From Mangifera indica (Eukaryota; Streptophyta; Magnoliopsida; Sapindales; Anacardiaceae): 64,000 nucleotides of DNA. The notes beneath the pieces were generated by a model. The model worked only from the letters and a program-made list of their open reading frames with translations. It ran no database searches and had not been told where the DNA came from. Both the position numbers and the translations under genes were made by a program. The DNA lies in contig NC_058141.1 in NCBI RefSeq assembly GCF_011075055.1, forward strand, positions 15,137,639-15,201,638, written 5' to 3'. Below are positions 53,008 through 64,000 of this stretch, piece after piece (the first letter of the stretch is position 1; the number at the start of each line of letters is the position of its first letter).

Positions 53008-53808
53008 CTAGGTTTTTGACATGGTTCGCCCAGGTGCCCATGGATAAATCTCAGGAGGCAGATTACCGTTTGTAAGCAAGTTTTGTGGCATCCCATACAA
53101 ATCGGATATATCCAGGTGGTGATGACGGCCATTTTGGCAATGCTGATTCTGCATGGCTGCAGCATCAACTTCATCATCATCTAATGGAAGACGATCAAAA
53201 GTAGCATTCATGAAAGAAGCAACCATGATCACCACAGGGCCTGAAGCAATTAATGAACCAACAACAGCCCCACCCACAACCTGTCCCTGAGCCCCGGCTA
53301 AGTAAATTGTTAGCCCCGTGATTCCTGGTGGTGCCGGTGGGGGAAGGATTGATCCCAGCAGTGATAATATCTCAAACCGCCCATGAAGGGTAACAATTGC
53401 CCCGGAGGAAGCTGGTTGCCGGACTGTAACATTTGTCACACAACCGGTTCCACTTAGTATGCAAATCCCACGTTGCTTGCTTCTCACAAAGTTTGCCAAA
53501 CTCTGACTTACATCACAACCTGAACTCACCTCCATTGCATGTGCACGCAGCGCATTGGCACTGTCTCTGGTGACGATAATTGGTGGCTTTGGCTTGTTTT
53601 TTGAGCCTGCCGGCCTACCACGTGGCCGCCTGATAGTTTCCCCATCAGCTGCTGAAACTGGAGACACTGCCTTGGCTATTTTAGGAGGCATTAGCATTGC
53701 ATCAATACCTCCTGCCCGCTGGTTACTGCCCTTGTCTGCTTCTTGGTTTCTATTAATGGCAGTTTTGGTTGCGACAGAAGGTACAGATAAATCTGGGCGG
53801 CCAACCAT
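53008..53808 (-). CDS. AHL16: AT-hook motif nuclear-localised protein, AHL16/TEK-like
   Basis: An uninterrupted frame encodes 266 residues from [10 protein letters not shown] to GRTMSKT. A type II-like AT-hook lies at about 60-76 ([17 protein letters not shown]), binding the minor groove of AT-rich DNA. It is followed by the PPC/DUF296 domain, about 78-210 ([73 protein letters not shown]). The C-terminus [19 protein letters not shown] resembles Arabidopsis TEK/AHL16 (257 residues), which silences transposable elements and controls exine (nexine) formation in tapetum. It should act in the nucleus as a homo- or heterotrimer. The start is the first ATG of the frame with flanking leader sequence; a Met further upstream is out of frame. 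Confidence 0.9.
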   Translation of the reverse strand: MVGRPDLSVPSVATKTAINRNQEADKGSNQRAGGIDAMLMPPKIAKAVSPVSAADGETIRRPRGRPAGSKNKPKPPIIVTRDSANALRAHAMEVSSGCDVSQSLANFVRSKQRGICILSGTGCVTNVTVRQPASSGAIVTLHGRFEILSLLGSILPPPAPPGITGLTIYLAGAQGQVVGGAVVGSLIASGPVVIMVASFMNATFDRLPLDDDEVDAAAMQNQHCQNGRHHHLDISDLYGMPQNLLTNGNLPPEIYPWAPGRTMSKT

Positions 53809-54729
53809 TCTTGGAGCTGCACTTGTTTGCTCAAAATGACATGAAATGCATAGAACCTGTGCTCAGTGTGGGAGTTTAAGTAGTGCATTTGTGCCAATAA
53901 TTTTATTGTGTGAACCCAAAAGAATGATTGAGAATTAGGAGATGGTTAAGTAATACCAACCTTTCATTTAAGAGTAGTTTAATGTAATCATTTCACAGCC
54001 TACCTTCCAACTAATCCTTCAGGTTATTTGCCTTCCCCACAGATATCCAATTCTAATATAAATATTCATTATAATAAACACTCTATGCCTCTCAACTTTT
54101 TAATTACCATGTACAATGGCTGTATTCAATAACAATATTTTTTCATGTCACATTTAAAATGTAGACCATTATGGCCTTTTTAACACCAAAACATGCAAGA
54201 CTGATTCATACATGTGACAGAAACCAGACGCAACATTTTGTTAATGCCTTTGTTCAACTATTCAATCAACTGAACAAGAAGGCTTCCTCTCTAAAATCAG
54301 AAAAATGCTCCAACTACAATTGGGATTGAGCCTAAACAAGCCCAACTCAAGATTAGTTTGAATAAAAAACAATAAAAGATCAACTTGAGATCTATTCGAA
54401 ATCAACAAATTGAGACTCAAGATTAGTAAGAAAACAATTTAGCCTTGAACTTTGAACTCAGGTAACTCAGATCAAATCCAATCTTAATCTCAACAGGACA
54501 TTAGAGGAAATACAATGTTGAGTATAAGGCAAAGTCAGTCATTTCTATTTTAAGAATGTACAATGGGACATTGCCACACTCAAAATCATTATAATTTTTT
54601 TTAACTGTAACAACACCCTACCTACTACTTCCAAGACAACTTATGAAAAATTGCGAACTGTTAGTAGATTCACCGCCAAATTTGGTACAATTTCTTATTG
54701 GTGGGGCTTGAGCATCAATTAATACAAGA
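53809..54729. other. AHL upstream region and 3' flank of the DUF1296 gene
   Basis: About 0.9 kb between two minus-strand genes. It should hold the 5' UTR and promoter of the AHL gene and the 3' UTR of the DUF1296 gene. No other feature is recognised. Confidence 0.4.
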
Positions 54730-57700
54730 TCACCAAGGGTTTGCAGCTGAAGTTTTTGTGTAATCCATCTGAGAGGGATAAATACTTGGGTATCCTAGAG
54801 ACTCATAATGATGCGAAGCCAGCTGACCATGTTTATATCCAGCATGCTGTGGATTCTGTCCAAGGGAGCGATAGTATGCAGCTTCTTGAAACAACATGGT
54901 TTGTGAACCAATACCAGAGTCCCTTGTAGAATGATTGTTCTGGTATCATACAATAAAGAATGATTAGAAAGGAAAAGTTAAAGAGACATGAACATTACAG
55001 AAATAAGCATATACCCAAAATAATAATGATGACGATAATAATACTAATAACTTTTATCCTTTTAAATTGCAAATATCTAAATATCAGCACAGAACCGTTC
55101 AATAATCTCAAATTATGTGTTTCAATAATAAAACATGCCTATCACTACCAATAAAGCAATAACATAGAAGAGAGGGAGCTAGTTGGCATTTTCTACCTGT
55201 TGAAAATGTGTTGAACTAATTCCATCCAGTTGGTGATGGTGTAAAAGATCATTACAGCCAACTGCAGAACGTGTAGGGGAAATGGACATGTTATGCAAAA
55301 AATTTCCAGGATTATTGTTAGAAGTATCAACAAAACTTCTATAAGCAGAACAGCTATTAGAGGACAGAGGCAAGATGCTCATAGTGGCACCATTTCTGTA
55401 TTGTGAAAGATTGTAGTTCATTCCTGCCAGAGAATCATGGTAAGTGCTGCTGCCTTGATATACTTGCTGCAAACCAGATGGAACATACATCTGGCTTTGA
55501 GGCATGGAAGGATAGCCAATCCTGTTGGCTGATTCTCCCAAGGGAATCGTAGGTTGAGAATAAGAACGCTCTGACAAGAGCTGCAGAGGTTCAGCTCTAT
55601 AGGCATGGTTGGAACCCGGGAAAGTCTCTGAGGATTGTTTAGGTAAGGAGAAGGTACCCGAATTCATTACCTGCATAATTGCAATGCATAAACATGCCGA
55701 TAATGTTTGTGATATACTCCTTATACCACAACAGCTATACTAGAATATACATAACATAACAGAAGATGGACCAAACTTCTAGTGGAAATGAAGCATCAAT
55801 AATACAAAATGAAATCAAGAATCATATAAAATAACTAAGGGAAGAAAATGATAAAAATCTTTATCTGAAATCTATGAAGAAAGATAATTCTACTATGCAA
55901 AGACTATAGTTCAACTATTAAACATAACCACATCATCAAAAACCTTAATTACAATTTTGTATGTTCGACTATGAAAGCTTGAAGAAAATATGAGATGACT
56001 AGCAAAGCTTAAACATGTCAAATGAATAATTCAACAATTATCCTAGTTATTATTATTATTATATATTTTTATATCAGAAATCATTCAACCTTCCCTATGT
56101 GTTCACTGAGCTCTAAACTGGGGGCTGCTTCCAGAGCTTACAAACTTGGAAGCCAAGAAATTTGTATTGTCAGCTAGTGGCCCCAAAGGGGATTTGAACC
56201 ATTGACTTCTTAGTTGAAATCAAGAGCTTTTACTCTCTTGGGGTTGATTGGTAAATCAACCAATAATTGCCCAAACAGAAAGCATTAACAGGAATAGAAG
56301 ATAATAAAGCACACAAGGATTCCCCAACCCCAAAAAAAAGCATATGGAAGTCAACAAAGTTTATCAAGAGGTAATAACAAACCTGGCATAAGTGTGAGAA
56401 ACAACACAAAAACATATAGTAGCCAGGGTTTAAAATCAATTTAAATTAAGCTTGATAATGGACAATAAAAATGAGTTACCAATACAAACAACGGGCACAT
56501 CCAAGTTGAAAGAACAGAGTCTACACTACATTAATGAAATAGGAAATATCTTAATCTGCCAGCTAGAACTGCCATTAACTTAGCGTCAAACATTTTTGTT
56601 ATCATCTGTCATCCACCTAGTGTTTTGCTAATTTCACAAAATAGACAACATATACTTCAGATAGAGCAACTTAGTTCATGAATAGGATAAAACATATATC
56701 TACCCACCTTGAATTTCCATAATAAATGCAATTGACAGAACATTTTCGCTGTATCCCTACCATGAAAAAAGAGGCAATCCCACCCCCAAGGTGTATGCAA
56801 TTGGCAATCAATGATCAAAAGGAAAGAGCCTCAAGATAACCTTATTAAATTAAGTACACTGATATCAAAGAATCAAACAAGGAAGAAATTATATAAAATT
56901 GCAATACTATACCATTTCACTTTGCAAAGTAGGAAGATTCCTTGCATAAGGAGTTATCCCAAAAGATGACTTATGACTCGATTGTTGAATGTTCTTGATG
57001 CTGGAATCAGGCAGTGACAACGGGGAGATATTGGGATGACCACATGTTGATTCAGGAGCATCTTGCGCCTTAGCCTCTGCCTGAGAAGATACAAGTAAGT
57101 CACTATCCCTAACATCTGCAGTTGTTGGAGAACCATACAAAAAACTACGATGTTCATCAACAAGGTATCCTGAATTTCTGCACAGAGAGGGAAAAAATCT
57201 TATGAAACACCATCACCAAAGAATTATACAATGGAAAAGGGGATAAAATCATGCCTCATATTTAAGTGCATGGCAGATGAACCATCTACTGCTGCAGAGA
57301 ACTCCAAGTTACTTGTCAAAGGATTAGATGCAACCAGCTGGGGAGATGCAGAAGCAGCTCCAGATTTATAGGTACCAAAACTCAAATGTGAACAATCAGA
57401 AGCAAAGGTTTGCAGATAATTTGGAAGCACCAATGTACTGTTATTCTCTGGCGGAGGCATAGCAAGGCCCTCCTTGCCTATCCTTAGTTGCTGCAAATGT
57501 GCAGCAGCAGATGATACTGCTAATGCGATATCACTGTTCACAGATGCAGCTTGATTTGGGAAAGGTAAATCTGAAGTACTGGCCATTCCTAAAATTGATG
57601 GGAAAAGAAAAAGAAAAAAAGGATCATTTATAGGAAATGACTATAAAGAAAAATAAATTTCTAAATAGTCTGGTATTGGTGGTTTTGAAGTCTCATACCT

Positions 57701-59865
57701 TAATACTAAAAATGCAATCGTCTGCTATATATTACTTGTTAAAGTCATAATACAAGTACTAAAATCAATTTCAGAACAATTATCAATCACCTTCTTGAGT
57801 CTTGGACTTGTGCCAAAGCGAATCATGGGTACTTTTCTCTGGAAGCAAGTCATCATCAGATGCTTCTCCAGCACCATTTGCAAAAATCTGTCTAGTAGAA
57901 GCTGAAGAAGAAGACCCATTGGAAGAATTTAGATTCTGGATATCAATATCCCTCTCTGATACTTGGACCTTATTTGATTGGGAGTTTGTTGACAATTTAG
58001 CCATATCACCATTTAAGCAAGAAGGATTATCGTACACCTCTGTGTTTGGGTCAGCAGACGTGAATAAGGCAGATGATCCGCTAGCAGATGTCAGATTCTC
58101 AATCTCAGGCCATTCATTGTCAACATCACGCTGATTGGCAGTCATGTCAGATTCATGGATCATCTCGGACAGGTTAGAAGGATGGAAAGAATATATGCCT
58201 TGGTGCATCATTGATTCTGGGGGTGACGAAGCTTCCAGAGATTTGATGCAAGAATGAGATGAGTTAGTTGAAACTGCAAGTTGAGGCATGTATGGTATTT
58301 CAGTGGACATTTCTGAACCTCTGTTTTCTGGCCTACCACGCCTCACAATGTCAGCCATTGATATATGCCCTTTGGAAACCCCTGGCCATGCAGGCTGAAG
58401 TCCTAGAGACAGTTGCACAGATGAAGATATGGTATCACCTGTTCCTATTGACTGTCTTCTATTATCAGCGTTAAAAAAATTGCTGCAACAAGGTTTATGA
58501 AGAACTCAAATAATATAACCAAACATTGATTATGAAACCAAATGGACCATAGTTAAAAGGGTAGTACATTCGTGTGGAATCAATTACTTGCATCTAATGG
58601 AACATCAAAGAGAGAAAACAACAGATGGATGAATTAAATATCTAATAGACTGTTTTCTAACTCCAATACATGTGTAGAAATATACTGTGCAATGATCAAG
58701 TTGCCTGAACAGCATAGCGACTGGTTCTAATTACTCTTGATAAACTGCAGTACAAGAAAATAAATTTATTTAATCCATGGTGTCAACAGCACATGCTCAG
58801 GAAAAAAAGTCTTCCTCCCAACCGTATCACCAATAACTTCTCTATATAATTTGATAGTTTCAAGGTTCCAAAAACCTTAAAAAGCTTGAAACAATTGACA
58901 CTTTTGCCTGCCACAAGATATCTTTACATAACTAACCTGATAGTTGAAGGCTGGTCGTTTATATTCTTTCCTGTCGCATGATAAACATTCGAAGGCGAAG
59001 AGGATACTAATGGTATAGATGAACCAATCTCTCTCTTGTATGCAGCTTTACCAAGCTCTGCAAACAAAAATACAAAATCAAACGGCAAGAATACGCAATT
59101 GAAAAAATAAAAGATGATCCGAATAAAAAAAACGTTGAATCCACTAAAACAATGAACTTACCTTTATGATTATTTTCAGTTGACGCAATATAAGAACTCC
59201 CGTCACTATCAAGTCTAGCTCCACGATTAGAAGTGCCACTGTTAGATCTTGCCGCCCTTAATTGTAAAGTCTCTTTCATCTGAAAAATCAAAATATAAAA
59301 AACTTTAAACCCATACAAGTGAACCGAGACTAAACTCCGCATATTTTGAAGAACGAACGAACCTCTTTTCTCCTTTCACGTTTGCTCTTCACTTCACGGA
59401 AAGTATCTACACAACAAACAAATTATAAGAATAAAACAAACAAATTAGAATTACAAAGACCGCAAATATAAACGTTAAAGAGTAAATAAAAAAATTCAGG
59501 TCAGTGTTTGTTAGTTCTCATGGCAACCAAGCAAAATGTGGCAGAAATCTTTTAAAATAAATATTCTTAAGACCGTAATCTTTTAACTCATAAATGTTAA
59601 AAACCCTTTGGTCGCCAAAAATAACTGCAGCAACATGAAAAATAGAAGAGAAAGAAAAATGACCTTGAGATAGAAGACGTTGAACGGCGTCGTTGGCGTC
59701 CATGTTGCAATCCACAAGAATGGCGTAAATCTCACTATCAGCACAGTTCTTACCGACGACCTCTCTCAAATTCTGCACTATCTTTTTAGTGTCGAGCGGT
59801 ATCTCTAGCGGCAAACCTCCGGGTCCGCCGTGCACATTACGACTGCTCTGGCTATTAATCGCCAT
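54730..59865 (-). CDS. GBF-interacting protein 1-like protein (GIP1_N/DUF1296)
   Basis: Nine exons on the complement: 59865-59664, 59406-59363, 59279-59162, 59057-58937, 58482-57791, 57588-57255, 57177-56913, 55670-55197, 54939-54730; phases agree and give 819 residues. The N-terminal UBA-like GIP1_N domain spans about 20-82 (TKKIVQNLREVVGKNCADSE, NMDANDAVQRLLSQ, DTFREVKSKRERRKE). The rest is Ser/Gln/Asn-rich and probably disordered, with LGLQPAWPGVSKGHISMADI, a motif typical of the family, at about 180-200, and an aromatic/Gln-rich C-terminus ending TSAANPW. Arabidopsis relatives are annotated as GBF-interacting (bZIP cofactor) or RNA polymerase II degradation factor-like proteins. Exon 6 ends ATGAG|GCATGA, a GC donor; no GT donor nearby keeps the frame. 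Confidence 0.88.
56181..56240 (-). other. B-box-like tRNA-derived fragment (possible SINE remnant) in an intron
   Basis: On the minus strand near 56190-56202 the sequence reads GGTTCAAATCC, matching the RNA polymerase III B-box consensus. It lies in the 1.2-kb intron between exons 7 and 8 of the DUF1296 gene. No A-box at the right spacing and no tRNA cloverleaf can be made, so it is at best a decayed SINE tip. Confidence 0.3.
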
Positions 59866-60337
59866 CTTCCAAGTCTCTGGTTCTTGCGGCTCGCTCGCTC
59901 TCTGCTTTTGGGTTTTGGATTAAGCAGATAAATCAAACAGAAAAACCAAAACAAAACCTACTCTCGCGTTTTATAAAAACAAAAACCCCCGGACGCACAA
60001 GTAAAACCGTTTTGGACTCACTGACACATCAGCATTCGAATATAGTAACTGTTACTTTTTGATCAAGCACCGTTAGATTTCATCAAATCAAGTGGGGTCC
60101 AGTGGAAAATTTTTTATTTCAGCACGATGACGAGAAAGTACATGAGTTGTGGTGGGCATGCATATAGATTAAGGGTTGGGGTTGTTACGGTACTTGTCGT
60201 GATTCGAGTAGGATTTTGTTAAATTATTCTTAACGGCTAAACGGAAACATCATTTTATTAATTAAAAAATTGATACATGCCGTCAGCATATTTCACTTTC
60301 AAGTTGACCGGATTTGACTTATTTGAGATTTTTGCTA
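59866..60337. other. Promoter-proximal region of the DUF1296 gene
   Basis: The first 100-150 bases upstream of the ATG are GC-richer leader sequence. The remainder shows no recognised element and ends at the target duplication (60329-60337) of the fold-back element at 60338. Confidence 0.4.
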
Positions 60338-61223
60338 GGCCAAACAACTATTTCCCACCCAAGGTATGCTGCAATGTCAGTTTCCACCCTTTAACTATGA
60401 AAACACCAAACATCCACCCATGACCGGTTAAATTTAACGAAACCCTAACCCCTGAAAATTTAATCTCATTTTCCCTCCTAAAAGTTTAAAAACTAATATT
60501 TTTTACCTAAACTAAGTTTGAAAAGATCGCATTTCCCCCCTATGGTTTAGTTTCAAACCCTTTCACTTTCTCCAACGCCATCGCCGATCGTCTCCCCCTC
60601 CCGACTGTTTCTCTTCCACCGACGAACCTCTTTAACTCCACCTCAACCCATCCGACACAGAGAGAAGTCGTCTGGGAAGACGATCGTCTTCCCAGATGAA
60701 GACGACTCGTCTTCCTAGAGGACGACGAGTTGTCTCGTTTTTTCAGAGGACGACGAGTTATCTTGTCTTCGTTTGGGAAGATAATCGTCTTCCCAGACGA
60801 TGACGACTGGGAAGATAAAGAACTTCGTCTTCCCCGACGAAGTTCTTTGTCTTCCACAACTTCTCTGACGTCGATCGGACACCCAAATGGGAGAAAAGAG
60901 ATTGCCGAAAGGAGAGGATGCTTCGGGAGGGAGAGACCATCGACAATGGAGTCGGAGATGTCGCTGGAGATTTTAAAACGAAACCCTTGGGTGAAATTGT
61001 GATTTTTTAAAACTTAGGTTGGGGGAAAATTTTAGTTTTTAAAGTTTAGGGGGCAAAAGTAGATTCTATTTTAGTATATTTTTAATATTATAGAGAAAAT
61101 GACGATTTTACCCTTACTACCGTTAATTTTAACTGCTCATGGGTGGGTGTTTAATGTTTCTATAGTTAAATGGTGGAAACTTGAGATTGCAACATACTTT
61201 GGGTGGGACATAGTCATTTGGCC
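60338..61223. mobile_element. GGCCAAA-family fold-back MULE-like element, copy 5 (perfect 9-bp duplication)
   Basis: The left end GGCCAAACAACTATTTCCCA and right end (other strand) GGCCAAATGACTATGTCCCA are well preserved. The exact 9-bp duplication TTTTTGCTA lies at 60329-60337 and 61224-61232, diagnostic of Mutator-like insertion. The element is 886 bp. The core at about 60665-60870 is packed with GAAGACGA, GACGACGAG and TCGTCTTC blocks in both orientations. Spurious open frames on both strands (about 60540-61002) come from this core. Confidence 0.9.
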
Positions 61224-61244
61224 TTTTTGCTAATATATTAATAA

Positions 61245-62114
61245 GGCCAAAAGACTTATTCCACCGAGGTACAGAGAATTTTCAAATTTCTATCTTTTAA
61301 TTTTTTAAAACTTAGAAAATTAATATTTATCCTCTAAAATTAAGTAAATGTTAAGAATAAAATTATTATTTAATAATAATATTTAATATTTATATCATTT
61401 TACCCCTTTAATTTAAAAAATTAATAATTTTTTCTAAAATTAAATTTTAAAAAATGACATTTTCTCTCTACTTAGGGTTTCCAATTTTGTCAATGAATTT
61501 TCAACCAATGATGACTGATCTCTCTCTCTCTTGATGTCTTCTCTCCTTCAGGTATTCAATATCAAACCGACGATATCTAGATTCGATAAAATTTAGACAT
61601 CCAAAAAAAGAGTCAAACTCTTCGTTTGAAAGACAACGACGGTCCAAATGAGGAGATCGATCTCTTCTGGATCGTCGTTGTCATCCAGATGAAGTCGATT
61701 TCGTCTAAACGATGAATATCTAGATGAAGAGTTTCGACTCTTTGTTTGAATTTTATCAAATCTAGAGGTCGTCGATTTAATATTAAGCATGGAGGGAGAG
61801 ACAACATCGGGAGGGAGAGAGATCAGCCATCATTAGTCAAAATTTCGTTGACAAAATTGGAAACCCTAAGTAAGAGAAAAATATCACTTTTTAAAATTAA
61901 TTTTAGGAAAAATGATTAGTTTTTCAAATTAAGGAGTTAAAATAATATAAACATTAAATATTATTATTAAATGATGATTTTACTCTCAATCTTAACTTAA
62001 TGTTGGAGGGTAGGTGTTAGTTTTACAAATTATAGGTAAATATTTAGGTTTTTGAAAATTAAAGGGTAGGAGTAGTTGTTCACTATACCTTGGGCGGTAA
62101 CTAGTCTTTTGGTC
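61245..62114. mobile_element. GGCCAAA-family fold-back MULE-like element, copy 6, adjacent to copy 5
   Basis: The left end is GGCCAAAAGACTTATTCC; the right end on the other strand is GACCAAAAGACTAGTTACC. The exact 9-bp duplication TATTAATAA lies at 61236-61244 and 62115-62123. The arms pair over long stretches; 61471-61493 and 61848-61870 form a perfect 23-bp inverted repeat. The core at about 61600-61745 has AGAGTC/GACTCT and CGTCGTTGTC/GACAACGACG pairs. It starts 21 bp after copy 5 ends. Confidence 0.9.
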
Positions 62115-62773
62115 TATTAATAATGATTAAAAATAGTGAATTTTGTTAGAAAGGGGAAAAAATGGGCCCATCTTACTCATTTTGTGAAAAAAATCCAATC
62201 ATATTTAAAAAAAATAATATTGACTAATATTTTGTAAATAAATAATATTACACATGTTTTCATATATATATAAAATATTATTTTATTTTTAATTTAAAAT
62301 TATCTAATTATTTAAATAAATATATAAAATTTTATTATTTATGAATCATACTGGATGCAGTAAAAGAAATATATTTGACCAAAAATATCCAATTCCAAAA
62401 TCTCTAATAAACAGTAAATAAACGTTAATTTCCTCCCTAAATTGTAATTTTGGTCCAACACAAATAATTATTCCTAATTTATCCTATCACATTGTCATTT
62501 TGAATAGGTAAACTACTCTTTTCTTAAATTTTCTCCCTTTCTGCTTAGCAAGGTATCGTTTTTTCTCTTTCGAAGGGATCATTTTTCTGTAAGCAATTCT
62601 TTTTTTTTCTTTTTCCTTTTATTCTTACTTTTGCCTCTTTCCTTTGTTATCATATTGTTGTTGGTAGTGAATGATGTTTGTTTAAATGTTACTTGGCTCA
62701 TGTAATTATACAATTCAGGAAGAGCTTTATTGGGGCATCTTTATTTTACAGATACCTTAATTTTCATTTTTAG

Positions 62774-63786
62774 GTGAATATGATCGATGGGGTGAATTGT
62801 TATTCATGCTCTGGAACGAAGAAGCATGAAATCACAAGAATCATCTCGGTAGAGATGTCGTGCTGGGAGCTGATCTTAGGACCGATGGACTATTATTTGA
62901 GATACTAGGGCAGTCAGTCGGTGACTCTTCAATCGATGAAGATGACATCCCAATAGTTCTAAGATCATGGAAGGCAAAATTTTTTTTTATTTACTGCATT
63001 GCATATTAAGGGGATCGGCCTCAAACGTTGATGTGTTAGGTATCGCAGAAGTTCAGGTTTGTTCATGATCAATATATAAAAACTTGTTGTGGTCTTTTGT
63101 TTCCAATAAAGTTAGTTACTGTGCTGAAAGCAATTATATATATTCATCTGACAATTTCAAACCATTCTTTGTTAAGGAGCTGCCTGCTTTTGGATGTATC
63201 GACATACCACGAACTCTATATGAGGTCATTGCGCAACTAGCCAATCGCCTTGCACAGTGGGATGATAAGTTTTGGAGGTTTTTTCTCACGAAAATCAGAA
63301 CCCACCTTATCCAAACCTTTAATACTTCCACTTTTAGGTCATCTGCATTTGAGCATTGTGTGCACATACTGTACAAAGGAATTCTTCTAATCTTCCTTGA
63401 AGTGTAATGTTTTTACTATGTGAGTTACTAGTTTTGCAGATTTTGATAATGGTTTTTTCATTTATTGCCACTGAGCAGAACACATTTATCTTCTAGAATT
63501 TTCAACTCTTCTGATTAATCTTAACTGTGGCCCTACCTACTAATTTCCTTTGCTGCACATTTGACACTCTATGGATTTGAGGATTTTTTTTTTTTTAAAT
63601 CTATTGTAATTTAAAATTTTTTTTCCATTATTGCTATTATAGGTTATTCCTTACATCCATAATAGGAGCAGCAGATGAAGTAAAGTTGAAGTTTATGACT
63701 AGGTGCTTCCTCGCATATTGGCCTATTTCATATGCTCTATTGAAAAAAGTTTCAGTTTTGCCGGAGTCTTTTCTCTTTTCTGGGTG
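62774..63786 (+). pseudogene. Decayed CorA-like magnesium transporter family gene fragment
   Basis: Blocks in order recall a plant CorA-like family: EYDRWGELLFMLWNEEA then a TGA, NHKNHLGRDVVLGADLRTDG, LLFEILGQSVGD, EDDIPIVLRSWKAKFF, then after shifts at a T9 run and a GGG, GSASNVDVLGIAEVQ (about 63014-63058). After an apparent intron come ELPAFGCIDIPRTLYEVIAQ and LANRLAQWDDKFW (63177-63277). After another come SIIGAADEVKLKFMTR (about 63656-63705). One in-frame stop and two frameshifts in the first part argue that it is broken. The transmembrane GMN region would lie beyond the window. The assignment rests on my memory of the family and on expected gene order after the TEK-like gene. Confidence 0.5.
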
Positions 63787-64000
63787 AGTCTACCATTGCC
63801 CTTGCATGATGCATTAAAAAATAATTTTTACCTGTGAGTACGAGAACCCAAGAGGATATGCCTCTGTTCAATAAATCTTGAACCAAGAGATCGGGGGGCT
63901 ATCAACTTAGGTGTCTTGCTTCTTTACACTTTTGGGTTGGTTAGTTTCACAAGGCAAAATGGTCATATTTAAATTTTCTTTGAGGGTTTTGCCTGGATGA

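Noticed and set aside
60540..61002. Overlapping Ser/Arg-rich open frames on both strands
   Set aside because: They lie wholly inside the core of a fold-back transposon and come from its GACGA/TCGTC repeats.

Overview
The window is plant nuclear DNA, most likely from a eudicot and probably a rosid. The genes have many introns with GT-AG (and two GC-AG) boundaries, the intergenic DNA is AT-rich and full of small non-autonomous DNA transposons, and the proteins are plant-only families. Homologies come from recognising family motifs in translations; no database search was run.

Layout. 1-225: lysine-rich 3' end of a gene. 3629-4590 (+): two-exon acidic protein with a cysteine-containing C-terminal motif. 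6780-7658 (-): PMD-type organelle division factor. 9732-10148 (-): PAR1/PAR2-type atypical bHLH. 11885-16587 (-): group D TDY MAP kinase, MPK20-like, 10 coding exons. 16588-27779: about 11 kb of AT-rich DNA holding several transposons and no convincing gene. 27780-33402 (+): MEI2-like RNA-binding protein of the AML2/AML5 type, 12 coding exons. 34405-37527 (-): PRS4-like PRPP synthetase, 7 exons. 40863-42663 (+): GPAT1-like sn-glycerol-3-phosphate acyltransferase, 2 exons. About 43.8-44.9 kb (-): copia retrotransposon remnant. 45832-46663 (-): basic secretory protein family gene with a frameshift and no HExxH. 47508-49168 (-): X8-domain, probably GPI-anchored wall protein, 4 exons. 51950-52830 (+): PPR pseudogene. 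53008-53808 (-): AHL16/TEK-like AT-hook protein. 54730-59865 (-): GBF-interacting-protein-1-like (DUF1296) protein, 9 exons. 62774-63786 (+): decayed CorA-like magnesium transporter copy.

The gene order closely follows, as I recall it, the Arabidopsis run PAR1, MPK20, AML2, BSP, PRS4, PPR, X8, TEK, CorA-like (about At2g42870 to At2g42950). The PMD and GPAT1 genes are neighbours in a different Arabidopsis segment (At1g06530/At1g06520), and PMD1/PAR2 are neighbours at At3g58840/50. The window therefore looks like an ancestral block that Arabidopsis has split between duplicated segments. The genes have unrelated roles (light signalling, MAPK signalling, RNA binding, nucleotide and lipid metabolism, cell wall, chromatin), so this is conserved order, not a pathway cluster.

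The most distinctive non-genic feature is a family of 0.7-0.9 kb fold-back elements with GGCCAAA...TTTGGCC ends, 9-bp target duplications and a GACGA/TCGTC-rich core. It occurs at least seven times, twice side by side. Two hAT-like elements with 8-bp duplications are also delimited, one inside the last intron of the MEI2-like gene.
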